Translations under genes and position numbers: made by a program
Shown: positions 12,321-24,886 of the stretch, one piece after another
Layout of the letters: the number at the start of each line of letters is the position of its first letter
Numbering within the stretch: the stretch's first letter is position 1
NCBI RefSeq assembly: GCF_040939455.1
Contig: NC_134109.1
Span: forward strand, 32,567,501 to 32,631,500
Reading direction: 5' to 3'
Length of the DNA: 64,000 nucleotides
Origin: Microcebus murinus
Lineage: Eukaryota; Chordata; Mammalia; Primates; Cheirogaleidae
The notes under the pieces: generated by a model
Told to the model about the DNA's origin: nothing
Database searches by the model: none
What the model saw: the letters and a program-made list of their open reading frames with translations, nothing else

Positions 12321-12359
12321 GGACAAACATGTTTGTCCTGGGTCCCTGGACAAACATGT
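12321..12359. repeat. 18-bp perfect palindrome plus partial direct copy
   Basis: GGACAAACATGTTTGTCC (12321-12338) is its own reverse complement. The 12 bases GGACAAACATGT recur at 12348-12359. The centre AAACATGTTT fits the p53 half-site pattern RRRCATGYYY. Confidence 0.85.
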
Positions 12360-13019
12360 AGAGCTGAGCTGCCATACCAACTTTGGACCCACGGTACTAA
12401 GTGAGAAAGCAGTAAATCTCTACCTCGTACACCACTGTTAATTTAGGTTGTGGTTACACCCACACTTATAACCAAATCACACTTAGGGAGTGCCTTGAAG
12501 GATAGTTATATCAGTGTGATTGATCCATTTTAGCTTAGAATTTCAAGACTCAAGATTCAGGACAGGCCTGGAGTATCCCCTCAACAGAGGCCCATGAAGC
12601 CTGAGAGATAAGCTGCTACAGAAGTTGGCAGGATGGAAGAGAGGGGGCCTGAACCCATTTCTGATTTTCTAAAATCTTAGGAGCCAAGACTGAGTATTTG
12701 GGAAGGGCTACAAACCCAATTTTAAGGCAGTGAACATCACTTCACCTTTCTGAAACTCAGTTCCCTCACCTGAAAACTAGGGTGTTGTAGGAGACTAAAA
12801 GCTGTTTTTCTGGGAAATATATACAGTTAACTTTAGGAGGAATGAAGAAATATTTATCAGTTAATCATCTAAGCACATACATAAAACACACACACTGTGC
12901 AGAAGATCCTGCTAGAGGTTCTGGAAAGCTTACACTCCAACGGCAGAGACAAAAGAGACATCCACAAAGAATGCATACGAAGATTGCCTGTGGAAACACA
13001 ATGAATTTAAAATTATCCA

Positions 13020-13690
13020 CAGCTGCATAGAAATTGTTTCACTATTTCCAGAAGGATTGTAAGTTAGTAAACCTCTTTGCAGAGCAATTTGGGAAGATAC
13101 AGCAAGGATGAAAATGTGCATGCATAGCTTTTGACCAGTCATTCCGTCTTTGACATATACCTGAGAAACCTTCATACCTGCATACTGAGAGACACATGTG
13201 ACAAACTTAATTAACTTACAAATAATCAAAATTTCCATAATTAGGGGCATGGATAACATGTGGTCTATTCATACAATGGATGTGGATACCTAAAGCAAAG
13301 TGAAAGAACATGGTTTAGGTGTATCAACATGGCTATATTGCAAAAACGTAATGTTAAGTGACAAAAGCAAGTTGTAAAATAATATGTATAATAAACCAGT
13401 TATGCAAATTTAAGAGTGCACTTAAAAGGAATCATTAAGTATGGATTCACATAAATGTAGAAAAGTTTTTTAGAACAGAGGGGAGGATGTATACCAAACC
13501 CTGCAGAACTCTTACTTCTGGGAAGGAATGAAAAATGAGGAGAAAGTTTTGAAATTAGTCACATTTTATTCCTGCAATTAAAAAAAATACCTAAAACAAA
13601 TGGGACAAAATTTAACATTTGTTAATTCTGGGTGTTAGACTCATGGCTTTTCTTTTGTGATTTTCTGTATCGTTCTGTATTAAAAATATT
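13020..13690 (+). repeat. Old L1 (L1M-type) 3' fragment
   Basis: Sense-strand match to the 3' end of mammalian-age L1: tttgcagagcaatttgggaa, cttttgaccagtcattcc, tctattcatacaatggatg and aatgttaagtgacaaaagca. It ends in the tgattttctgtatcgttctg text. No frame survives. Confidence 0.8.
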
Positions 13691-14749
13691 TTTCAACATT
13701 GACAAAATCTCTCTTTGAGGCTAACAGCCGAAGGAAAAGAAGTGAACCAAGCAGAGGGCCAACGTGGGAAGGTGCCATGGAGGGAGCGGTGTAAAGCGAT
13801 GTTAAAAGAGAAGAGTGCCGGGCAGATGGGAGTCCTTTCCTCCTTTCCCCTAGGAAGCCTCATAACAAGAGGCAGGCAGAAGGAGCAAAGGACAATACCT
13901 TGGCCCAGATGAACTTTCTGAGACTGCAGTGGCACCTGGCAGGCCAGACAATGTGACACCCCTGTTCTACTCTCTTCTCTGTGACCTCTGGGAGAAAGGT
14001 TCACTCTCTCTGCTCCACTGAATTCCAGGGCTCTTTGCCCAGGTTCCCATAAGAATGCCAGGCTGTGCCAGGTATGTGGCATACAGACACCTCCGTATCT
14101 GGATGGAAACACTGAGAATCTTCTGGGTCACTTTGAGTCTAGCAGGCATAAAACATTTCCATGGGTTACTGATTGAAACTGAAATCTGATGAACTCAGAT
14201 GGTGGTATTTGGGGGGAAAAGAATTTTTTCAATAAATCATCCAGCTGGCTCAGTGACTAAAAAAATGGGGTAGAAGAATTTAACCCAAGTTTGTGACAAG
14301 GGAACAAATAGAGGAGATTAATGCCTCTCCCGATAATGCTTCAAAGGGCGATCAAACAAACCATTCTTGATTGTAAAAGCAAAGCAAGAAAGATGAGGCA
14401 CATAGCTTTCCAGTTCTACAAAAAAATCATTGTTTTCTGTTTTCTTCTGGGTCCTATACTAAGTGGTTGAAGAAAAAAGAAACCAGTTGTTTCCACACCT
14501 TCTCTGTACCTATCTCTGGGTGCCCTGGTCTCTGAGCTCCTCAGTCCCTTCCCAAGGTTTATGCTGCTCATTAAAACCCAAACTAGTAGAGGACAGCACC
14601 TGAATCCAAATTCAACCCACCATACCTGAGCTTGATTTTGTAAAAACAATATAAAAACATCTTCTGTCCTGTTCAAACTAATGTGGCTTTTCTTTTTCAA
14701 ATGCTCCCTAGATTCCTGAGGAAAAGGAGTAAACTAGGGCCCTGCTGGA

Positions 14750-15420
14750 GCAGCCTCTTCCTTCTTTACGATCTGCTTCACCAAGTCCACAGGCGCGTGT
14801 ATCCCACGAGCCCCAGGAGAACTGGGATGGCACCCAGAGAGCCACGCCCTGGGTTCCCCCTAGGCCTCCTGCCGCGTCAGTGACACAGTCTGGCTGCCTT
14901 CAGTGACAGGATCTTTATTCCTGGCCTCGAGTTGCAGCTGCGTTCTGGGCGGCACAACATTTGGGGCTTGCTGGGGAAACAAAGGACACTGCTAGAGACA
15001 TGGGCCAAGTCGGGGTTCACTGTAAACTCTCCCTGTAGCCATGTGGGCCACCCCATTAAAGCAGATTTCCTAAGGCCAGCTCCAGCCTTTTCCTCTCCAC
15101 TAGGCCCCAGCAACCCTAGCGTCACTCTAAGAGGCTAGCCAAACTTCTAAGCTTTTCCACTTGGTGGGCACTGGAACTTTCATGGTGAACTCTGGGGAAC
15201 AAAAGAAAAAATGGATTCATGAGATCCTCCTCCCTCCCACCACACCTTTCCAACTTTAGTTGCGCAAAGGGGCTGAACTCTCTGCCTGGGACCTGGCCCC
15301 TCTGGGAGTCTGAACCCTCAGCAAGCTGGTGCTTTGAGCTCCCTCTCCTTTGGGGCCTAAGTATTTCCAGCATCTACCGTGCAGGCTCCAGAGCCTGTGA
15401 TCCCAGACAAAGAAGATGCT
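14750..15420. other. GC-rich, CpG-containing intronic patch
   Basis: Locally higher GC with scattered CpG (for example gcgcgtgtatcccacgag, ctgccgcgtcagtgacac, ctgcgttctgggcggcac). Many short frames are open on both strands because of composition. No exon matching a known protein was recognised. Candidate regulatory DNA only. Confidence 0.35.
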
Positions 15421-15486
15421 AACAGGATGGTATTACCATGCTAATGCCCTGAGTCTAGCCTCCTGAAGATGCCGGGAGGGTGGGTT

Positions 15487-15531
15487 TCCTTTCTTCTACT
15501 TTTTCTTTTCTTTCTTTTTTTTTTTTTTTGC
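15487..15531. repeat. Pyrimidine-rich tract
   Basis: Mixed T/C run ending in 15 or more T. No Alu or L1 body is attached. Confidence 0.8.
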
Positions 15532-16259
15532 AAAAGGAGAATAGTTCCGCTTTCTATTTTACTACAACAATAGCATGAACCGGCTCCTTCAAGTGTTTCA
15601 AAAAGCAGCCTGAGAAATCTCTAACCAGCCCCTCAGTCTCTCCAGCCTGCCGTTTTATTGTCCTTCCCATCCCAGTGAACAAAGGGGAGGGAAGGGAATA
15701 AGGCCCCCAGTTGCCACTGTTCTCAGCATCCTAATCCTTGAGAATGGGTGAGGGGAATGGCCTGTGGAGCCGGTAAATCGAATTTTGTCCTCACCTTTTA
15801 TTCCCTTCCTCTGCTTGTGCACTCAGGAGTTCTTCAGGTATTATAAAACCCGCTGGCTAGCAGGCCGGTAGGAATCTTGGGGCTTGCAAAGGGATAAGAG
15901 GCACTGAGGGATTGTTCCCACATTCCTAACAGCCTCCAGCCCATCCCCACAGGTAGCTTTTCCCACCACTCCAGGCAGGCGGCTCTATCCAAGACTGAAT
16001 GTCAGCCCCAGAGGCTGGCAGCATCTCTCAGCTGGTAGCACAGGAGCTGCCCTCACTCTTCCAGGCCTGCCACTCTCTGTCGCTAAGCCCCTCAGACATG
16101 GACTGCACAGCCCACCCAGAGCTCCTGGTGCCAACCTCTATGCCAGCTAGGGGCTACCCTGCCAGAGCAACCCCTCACCAAGGAAAACTTCTTGGCTTTG
16201 ACTGCTGGTACCTTTCCAAGTTTACCGCCCACAGATCAAGGATTTCTTTGCTTTAAACC

Positions 16260-18931
16260 TGGGGAATTGTGCAGGTGTCTTTTAGCTCAGTCATCTGGTA
16301 AGAATGGGGAAAAAAATAAGCTTTTATGTTCCGGTGTGTGGAGATCTCAAGGGTACAACTGTGCTGAGCTAAGTGAATGATAAGTACATCATCTCCTAGG
16401 AGAATCAGATAAGGCTGAAGTGAGAAGGCCATTGAGATCACCCAGGCTAGTTACTACAGTCTAAGTAAGAAAAACATTTTTTATACTGCTACCCCCATAC
16501 ATAAACTCATAATGTGTATGTTCACACACATAATCATACAATAAATATTTTATGAAATTATACAATATGTGATATAATCTGATATTTTTTATTCTCTGTT
16601 CCTTGTTCTTCTCTCTCTCCTTTTTAAAATGCTGGTTGCGACTCATCTATTTCATTTCACAATCCACCAATGGGTTGCCATGCAGTTTTTGAAGTCTTAA
16701 ATTAAGGTTAATATTTTCATTTTCAAGCTGACAGAACTAGGGCTCCAGAGATTTTCCAGGATCACCCCAGCTGAAACTGAAATCAAAAGGTTCTTTCCAA
16801 TAAAGGAGGAAACCCCGTTTTTCTGGGGAGCAGATCTCCTTTTTGTTTTCCCAAAGTCTATGGGAGCACATAGCAAGCGGACAGGGAGTGCCAACAGGTT
16901 TGTTTGCAGTGGCATTGCTGCCAGGAGCAGAAGGGTTCTATTGACTCCAGAAAACCTCAGAGAGGGAAATATAGCTTGGGGGAGTGAAATAGAGAAAACA
17001 ACTTAGAAAGCAACCAGGTGAGGTTCTGAGGTCTCCCAGGCAGTTTACTTACTGGTTGTGGTTCTTGCATCATAAGATATTTTCCTGACTTTCTCTTTCC
17101 TAGACACACAGCTCCAAGTCAGCCTCCTTTAGTAATCTACCTTGTCCCTGTTTTCCAACAGTGATTCCTTGCAGTTTTTAACCTCTACCAATTCATTGTA
17201 TTTCCAGTCTCTATTTTCTCTAAACAACTTCCTCTTCCCTGTTAAAATGACTATCTTAGCAATAAGCATCAGAGAGGCAACTCAGTGAATCTTGTTCCTA
17301 CAAATATTATCCCAAAAGTCATCCAAATTAGATCAGTCTTAGAAATGCTATTTCACAAAATGCCCAGTGATCAAGGTACAAGCATCATAGCAAGGCTCTC
17401 AATAGAAGCCATCTGAGCAGAACTAACACTTTCCCTCCTGAAATTATCTGGTAATCCTCCATAGGATTTCTTGCACTCTCCATCTAAACTTGCTATTTAT
17501 TAGACTTCTAATCTTTTAAGAAAGCCTCTAAAAATGAAGAGCTGAAAGCCACACTGTGCAATGGGTAAATAAAAGTCCAGCTTTCTGATTGCTTATTAGT
17601 TATACACCCTTAGAAAGTATGTAACAAAGGGGCCTGCTGTTTGCTTTGCTTAATCTGGTCTTAAAATCTCTGCCTCTTTGTCAGAAAACAATATTTGCAA
17701 TTGTAAAAAAAAATATTTACCAAGGAACTTGGATAGCATAAGTCAAAGGCTAAGAGCCAAAGGTCAGTAGTTCTTACCCCAAATTTCGTGGACCCAAGAG
17801 TCCCTGCTGTGGAGATCAGCTTCGCCAAACAAACACATTGTTTTGCAAGTCCATTAAGAAGTAGACATTTTAGAAGGGGAAGGAAAGGGAAGGCTGCAGC
17901 CTATTTCTCTGTTAGAAGCGTGAACTCTTCTGCCTGCCCCACAGAATCCCGGCTAGATCTTTGCAATGCACTCATTGCCTTGTTTCACAAACCTGGGAAA
18001 AATACTCAACTTACAAAATCCTACAAGACAGATATTTCTCCCATCAACAGCAATGGCAATATGGTTCAGGCCAGATGTGCGCCTGTGCATCTCTGTGGGT
18101 AGGGCCTGCCTGACAGTAGAGGACAGATGTGTACCCTGAGCCCTTCTAAGGGGACCCTTTTTAATCCACAAAGCAGTTTTGGACATCTGACTCTGTGAGA
18201 TGATTCTTTAAAGTTTAATGGTGTTTGAATTTACTCCTTCACTTTAACTGTTTTCTGAAAAGACCTGTAGTTGGGTGTCTTTCCTAATCACCACAGTATA
18301 CAGCATCTGGGAATGAATAACCACTGTAGATCAGTGAGTTCCAGGTTGTGGCCTTGAGGTGCTTTACTTTGAGCAAGAACTCAGCTCCTTTCAAGTCCCA
18401 AGCCCATGTCACAAGGTAAAGGTCCACAGGCCTGGTCCTCAGCAGGAGGGCCCTGTCAGAACTTCAGCACAGGGAAAGGAAACACAGTAGCCAGAAAGAG
18501 CGGGGGAAACAGGGCCCATGGAGCCGTGATATAGTGCCCTGCAGGTGCAGGACCCGACAGGCTCTCCAGCTCCTGGAGCTGGCCCCTCCACACTGGTGGG
18601 AGACAGCCTCATGGACCAGTTCTCTCCACAGAATCTGTGAAGAAGACTGGGGTGGTGGCACTTTCTAGTTTTCTTGGTTTGATCCCCATTTTTTGGTTGT
18701 CTCGCTCTGTTTTGAAATTCTGTAGTTCTCCCTCATCCCCACCTCAGTCTTCTCTGTCAAATTCTTGCCACAAATGCCAATCTCTTGATCTTATCAGGGT
18801 GGCCAGTTCATCTTGGCCTTTGGTTCTGTCCTGAAATAGCTTCTGTCAGGACCACAGCAGTAATTACCACTAGCAATGGACAGCACTGAGCATAATCAAC
18901 TTAAAGAAATAGCTTGATCCAAGGACCTTAC
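16260..18931. other. Unassigned intronic DNA
   Basis: No recognisable gene, RNA or assignable repeat. The 104-aa frame starting at 17788 has no recognised domain and is probably chance. Confidence 0.4.
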
Positions 18932-19010
18932 CTTGAAGAACCAGGCCTTCCTCCTTGATGGTGTAGACAAATGAGATGAAGGGAGCCAGAGGGGATTTGG
19001 CAATGAGAAT
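18932..19010 (-). CDS. RAD51B: RAD51B coding exon near the C-terminus
   Basis: Next RAD51B coding exon downstream on the minus strand, 79 bp. The acceptor is tatgctttattgcag, with a plausible branch point (tgactaac) about 30 nt upstream; the donor is AAG|gtaaggt. It opens in phase 0 with ILIAKSPLAPF, ends TIKEEGLVLQ (26 codons) and carries one extra base, so the next exon must begin in phase 1. It matches human RAD51B at about residues 320-345 as I recall them, with Ile where human has Thr (PFISFVY). It aligns with the RAD51 stretch [24 protein letters not shown], the last strands of the RecA core. In human, alternative terminal exons follow this point and give short isoform-specific tails. 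No convincing one is seen here below 18932. An inverted Alu pair lies 366 bp upstream in the transcript direction. Confidence 0.96.
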
Positions 19011-19375
19011 CTGCAATAAAGCATATTTTTCCAGGGTTAGTCAAAGGATCAGGGGATGAGCCTCTATTCACCCTTCTTCCCATTTTGAAAAAAAGTAGTA
19101 ACATATAAGTCATAAGGTTTATTTCTTAAAAAGCTATTATAGAACCAAATGTGCAAATGAGTGTTTTCCTTTTAAAGTGGTGATCTTAAATGGTTATACA
19201 TTTATTCCACCTATGCTACCACCAAATGCCATATTCTTAAACCAATTCTTTTAGGAAAATCTCATTATTTTATATCATATGCCTAACTAGCTATCATTCT
19301 GCTCAAAGATAAACCTAGTCTGATTCTCTTATTCTAATCATAAACTTAGCTATTTTTACTAACAAAAACAATTCA

Positions 19376-19704
19376 GCCGGGTGCGGTGGCTCATGCCTAT
19401 AATCCTAACACTCTAGGAGGCCGAGGCGGACGGATTGCTCGAGGTCAGGAGTTCAAAACCAGCCTGAGCAAGAGTGAGACCCTGTCTCTACTATAAAAAG
19501 AAATTAATTGGCCAGCTAATATATAGAGAAAAAAATTAGCTGGGCATGGTGGCACATACCTGTAGTCCCAGCTACTCGGGAGGCTGAGGCAGCAGGATTA
19601 CTTGAGCCCAAGAGTTTGAGGTTGCTATGAGCTAGGCTGACGCCAAGGCACTCACTCTAGCCTGGGCAACAAAGTGAGACTCTGTCTCAAAAAAAAAAAA
19701 AAAA
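19376..19704 (+). mobile_element. Lemur-type dimeric Alu
   Basis: Full-length Alu: start gccgggtgcggtggctcatg, lemur-style linker (aattaattggccagctaat), right arm gagctaggctgacgccaagg, terminal A run. A 7SL-derived SINE with Pol III A/B boxes, relatively young. It forms an inverted pair with the Alu at 19843-20164. Confidence 0.96.
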
Positions 19705-19751
19705 TCAAAGCTACCCATAAAGATTTACTGTCATTGCAAGACGAAAAATAG

Positions 19752-20164
<413 letters not shown>

Positions 20165-21404
20165 TATTTTCTCTTAATTAATTAAGGTGTAGTACATTTT
20201 CCATGGTGCTTGACTGTGGGTTTAGCCAATATGACTTGCTTTGGCTAGCGAATAGGTTGGGCCAGTTCCCAGCCTAGGCTTCAAGAAGCCTCAAATATTT
20301 TCACTTGTTCTCTTATGCTTCTGACATTGCCAGAGAAAAATAAGTTCATGCTAGTCTGTTATTTCAAAGAAGGGTAAGAAATAACTGAAACAGAGCTAAC
20401 AGGCTAAGACCAGCCTAAATAGTTAACCCCCTGGAGAGTAACATATACATGAGTTAAATATTGCTGTATATCTCTGAGATTTTGATGGTGGTATCATGAA
20501 GCAATAGTGCAGCAAGAGTTGATAAAATGTCAGTCAAAACAAAGTGTGAAAAATGTTTTGAGCAATGGCATTCTACTAAGACTACACCTATTTTAAAGGA
20601 AATAGTTATTTGGTCATTTAAAAAATCAGTATCGTTAATCCATTAACACAGCTCATATAGTTCTACAGAATCTCTAATAATTGGTAGATTACTTTATTAT
20701 AGTATTTTTACTGAAGGAAGATGAATAGTTTTCTCTTTTATACATTAAAATAACATCATGAAAAATAGTGACAGTTCAGGCAGAACCACTTAAGTAATCA
20801 GGGAGGCAAGGGAGAAGGAAGAAATAATTTCAAACAATAAAAAGGCTTACACATGATATCTCAATCTATCTCAGTTCAACAAACATTTACTCACTGTCAA
20901 CTATGAGAAGTGGTGGAAAAATGTGATGGGAAGATCATGGGTTTTAGTCATAGGGTTTGAATCTAGCCCTTCCACTAATCAGCTTGGTGCCTATAGCAGA
21001 GCCTATAATTTTCCCCTATTAGCCACTCCTCTTCTTCCTTTTAGTAAATAACTCCCCAAGTTTCCACATTTCTCTTCCTATTTTTGCAACTAGGTGTGGC
21101 TATGTGACCAAGCTTTGACTAACAGAATTTGAGTACAAATGACAGGTAGATCTTCTAGATAATGTTTTCATAAGAAAACTGCATGCCCTTCACTTTCCCT
21201 TTCCCCCTTCTCAAGACAGGAATCAGCTCCAACCACATGGATATGAACAACATCCTGGTGGTGACAAAGCAGCATGGGACCAGAAAACTGAGTGACCTCA
21301 GAGATCATCGATACCTCCTACCCAGGTCACCTGTCCCCTCAGGACAGAGCCCCTTGTCTCAACCACTGCATTGTGATGTCTGTGTTACTATAATGCAGGC
21401 TGAA

Positions 21405-21580
21405 TTCTAATACTGTGACTCTGGACAACCTATACTTTTGAGTCTCAGTTTCCTCACATGTAAAATGGGGATAAAAACACCTGCCTAAATGATATTATTG
21501 TGAGGATTAATGTCAGCATATAAAATACCTGTCATTGTGTCAAACACATCATAAGTTCATAATAAATAATAGAAGCATTT
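21405..21580 (+). repeat. MIR SINE fragment
   Basis: Includes gtctcagtttcctcacatgt, aaaatggggataaaaacacc and tattattgtgaggattaatg, canonical MIR core text. Confidence 0.85.
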
Positions 21581-21884
21581 CCAATCAACCCAACACATAT
21601 GCTTCCCAAGTACCACCTAATCCTTACTTGCCAAAACACAATATACTTTGCTATTACCAGAAGGAAGTGTCAATCATTTTTACAACTGCTTTAAGTTATC
21701 TAGATAAACTTTTAAATCATTCTCAGAACCAATGGCTAGAAGATATAGGTGAATATTTACATCTGCATGTCAAAAACATCTCATTTGAAAATTAAGGTAG
21801 GTCCTTTTCTGCCTGAGATAGTTTGGAGATGGTTCAATGTGCATGTTAAGGATGCCTCCTAGAAGTGGAATGGCATGGCAGAAG

Positions 21885-21938
21885 AAAAGACAGTACTTCT
21901 CAAACTTTAATGTGGGTATGAATTGCTTTCAGGGCCTG
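21885..21938 (-). mobile_element. MER20-like hAT fragment, left part
   Basis: Text cagtacttctcaaactttaa followed by tgtgggtatgaattgc matches one end of an antisense hAT-Charlie element. It continues at 22295 after the Alu. Confidence 0.65.
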
Positions 21939-22294
21939 TTTTTTTTTTTGTTGTTGTTATTGTTGTTTGTTTGTTTGTTTTTGAGATGGAATCTCGCTCT
22001 GTCACCCTGGTTAAAGTACATACAGTGGTATCATCATAACTCACTGCACCCTCAAACTCCTAGGCTCAAGTGATCCTCCTGCCTCAGGCTTCTGACCAGC
22101 TGAGACTATAGGCACACACCACCAGGTAATTTTACTATTACCTGGTAATAGGTAATTGATAATTTTTCTATTTTTTGAAGAGATGAGATCTGGCTCTTGC
22201 TCAGGCTGGTCTAGAACTGCTGACCTCAAGTGATCATCCTGCCTCAGCCACCTAGAGGGCTAGGATTATAGACATGAGCCACCACTCAGTCCAG
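21939..22294 (-). mobile_element. Older Alu (antisense) inserted in a hAT element
   Basis: Long T/GTTT-rich tail, then gagatggaatctcgctctgt and ccaccactcagtccagg at the far end. More diverged than the 26246 copy. It contains a small perfect inverted repeat CTATTACC-T-GGTAATAG. Confidence 0.9.
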
Positions 22295-22430
22295 GTCCGG
22301 TTGACATGTAGATTCTGATTCAGTAGGGTTGGAGGGGGGCCTCAGAGTCTGCATTTCTAATAAGCTCCCAGGATATGATGATGCTGTGATCACAGACCCC
22401 ATTTTGAATAGCCACGTTCCAGGCAATTCA
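22295..22430 (-). mobile_element. MER20-like hAT fragment, right part
   Basis: Continues the element broken by the Alu: tagattctgattcagtaggg, ctgcatttctaataagctcc, cattttgaatagcc. Confidence 0.7.
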
Positions 22431-22962
22431 CCTGACTGAAGAGTCTACGATGGAGAAGCAAGAGATGGGAAGCCTGGAGCTATTGCGATAATTCAGTGAA
22501 GAGATCATAAGGACCTAAACTACAGCTATGTCAGAAAGCATGGGGAGAAAAGGAAATGGATAAGAGACATGTAAGTCCTTTGGATCAAATAGCAATAAAA
22601 ATAAACTAAATATATCTAAAATCTCAGATCCTTATTGTCTGTATGTAGCAACTAGACACAAAACCAAAAGGGCACAAATAAATAGCAATCAATAGAGTAT
22701 TGTACTATATGTTTGAAAATTGTATTACCATTGTTATTTGATAGACTGCAGAAGCTAAGACCCAGAAAAAAAGGATGTGATATTCCAATGCGACACAACA
22801 GTGGCATCTGAGCCTAAGCCTTCCACCTTTGTGGAGTGCTTGCTCCATCCTCTAATGCCCACTCTAGAAACAAGCCTCAGCCAAGAGGATCTCAGACTTG
22901 GAGGGAGTTTGGGCATGTCACTGATGAATGCCCTTTCCAGAGTAGAGTTTAAAATGACTCAT

Positions 22963-23240
22963 CAGGTCAGAGTGGTGGCTCACAGCTGTAATCCTAGCAC
23001 TCTGGGAGGCTGAAGCAGGAGGATTCCTTGAGGTCAAGAGTTCGAGACCAGCCTGAGCAAGAGCAAGACTTCATCTCTTCAAAAAATAGAAAAATTTGCA
23101 GGGTGTGGTGGCATGTGCCTGTAGTCCCAGCTGCCCAGAAAGATCACTTGAGCCCAGGAGTTTGAGGCTGCAGTGAGCTATGATGACACCACTGTACTCT
23201 AGCCAGGGTGACAGAGTGAGACCTCACCTCAAAAAAAAAA
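22963..23240 (+). mobile_element. Alu, internally deleted
   Basis: Dimeric Alu with ggtggctcacagctgtaatc at the left and gagctatgatgacaccactg at the right, lacking roughly 20 bp in the right monomer. A-tail at 23231-23240. An older copy without the lemur linker. Confidence 0.9.
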
Positions 23241-23693
23241 GGTCATCAAAAGGATGATTTGTGTGCAGTTAGAAAGAGGAAGTGATAAGTTATGTCAGAT
23301 GAACCCTACTTCCTTTTTTTGGAAAAGAACTTCCAGATTAATAGATCACAGAGCTACCACCAACATAAAATATCTGATTTCAGCAAAAAAAAAGTGACGA
23401 ACTCTCTTGACAGACTTCTGGATAAAGTGAAGACAAGTTGAGCTGGATGCTAATACCATTAAGTGGATCTGTAAGTGATCAAAAGATCAGCAGCAATCTG
23501 ATGAGGGCAGCAACCTCTGGTAGAATGTACCAGATTCTAGGCTTGGTCTTACTGACCTGGATGAGAACACTGATGTGTTCACTACATCCATAAAACAAAC
23601 ATGGAATCCAATAGCAAATAGAACTGATAAAAATTGCCGCTCTAATAGAGCTTACTTTCTAAAGGCAGCGAAAAGATAGTAAATGAAATAAAT

Positions 23694-23784
23694 AAAACAT
23701 ATAGAGGGGGGGAAATGGGCATTTATTGAAACCTTAAAATCTGTACCCCCATAATATGCCAAAATAAAAAAAAAAAACATATAG
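23694..23784 (+). mobile_element. Very short 5'-truncated L1 with target-site duplication
   Basis: About 69 bp (23705-23773) of lemur L1 3' end (ctgtacccccataatatgcc plus poly-A) flanked by an 11-bp perfect duplication AAAACATATAG at 23694-23704 and 23774-23784. Confidence 0.88.
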
Positions 23785-24493
23785 TATTTTAAAATACATA
23801 TATGTGCAACAGACAAAAAAAGCAGAGAAACAGTATAGGAAGTGTATTGGATCAGAGGAGGGGTCACTTTTAAAGAGAATAGCATGAGATCTCATTGAAG
23901 AGGCAATATTTGGACTTGTGGATCATGTAACTAAATTCATTGATGGGATGCTAAGTTGATGGGAAGGTAACAAGACAAAAAATTTAGAGAAAGTGTTCAT
24001 AGACTAGACAATCATGATATCAAAACAAATCTCAATTTGGTTAGAATGTTAGGACAAATCCAATATATCTTTTGGGATGCACATTTTTTGAGATAAATGT
24101 AAGACCTTGTCCTTGAGAACAGAGCACCGAATATTGGTTCCAGAATGAGGGAGACGAGATTTAGTATTCGGAAAAAGGAGGGTTGGTTAACTGCAGTTCA
24201 GTATGAGTCAGCTGTGTGATGTGACTCTAAAAATCTAGTGTGGTCTCAGGTTATATCAATGGAGACACAGTATCTGGAACAGGAGAGGTGATAGTCTTGC
24301 TCTCCTCCTCACCCAGCAAACCATGCTTGATGCAATATGTCTGGATTGGGGTCCAAATTCTAAAAGGGAAACTGACAAATTGGAAAACAACCAGAGGAGA
24401 ACAATTAGGGTGGTGAGATGCCCAAAGCAATCCATGACCACAAACACTTCAATGCAAACATAATAGTAATAAGGACTAAGTTGAAGACACATA

Positions 24494-24510
24494 TTGTGTG
24501 TGTGTGTGTG
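24494..24510. repeat. (TG)n microsatellite
   Basis: Short run directly followed by the T tail of an antisense Alu monomer. Confidence 0.9.
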
Positions 24511-24626
24511 TTTTTTTTTTTTTAAAGAGATGGGGTATTGCTATGCTGCCTAGGTTACCAAACTCCTGGGTTCAAGTGATCCTCCTGCCTCAGCCCCCCA
24601 AGTAGCTAGAACTACAGGCATAGGCC
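24511..24626 (-). mobile_element. Alu monomer (FLAM/FRAM-type), antisense
   Basis: T tail, then aagagatggggtattgctat, gttcaagtgatcctcctgcc and agctagaactacaggcatag. Only one monomer is present. Confidence 0.8.
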
Positions 24627-24688
24627 TGATGCATATTGCTTTTTTTTTTAGCTTCAAATCTTTTAATGCCAAGATTGTGGATGTCTAT

Positions 24689-24757
24689 TTTTTTTTAGCG
24701 TATTATGGGGTACAAGTGTTAAGATTACATATATTGCCCATGCCCCCATATGGGTTT
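24689..24757 (-). mobile_element. L1 3'-end fragment, antisense
   Basis: ttttttttagcgtattatgg, then ggtacaagtgttaagatta and catatattgcccatgccccc: the reverse complement of the same L1 tail seen at 23705 and 44956. Confidence 0.8.
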
Positions 24758-24886
24758 TCTGATCTGCAGATTCTGTAGTGTTATGTACTAGTGGAGGGAA
24801 AGTGTAAATTACCTTTCTAGCCCAGGATATTTCAGGAAAAAAGGTAATGCTTGCCATGTATCTTTGTGACTACACATAGATTCCTC

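Larger units (their letters stand above)
1..18931 (-). other. RAD51B: RAD51B downstream intron (partial)
   Basis: Sequence following the gtaaggt donor of the 18932-19010 exon in transcript direction; the intron continues past the left edge. No Alu element is present in this stretch, in contrast to the next 7 kb. The alternative human C-terminus that I recall as Alu-derived therefore has no counterpart here. One speculative acceptor/exon near 1842-1852 is described in the findings. Confidence 0.75.

Noticed and set aside
17788..18102. 104-aa plus frame
   Set aside because: Opposite strand to the gene, no domain, no conserved start context; consistent with chance.
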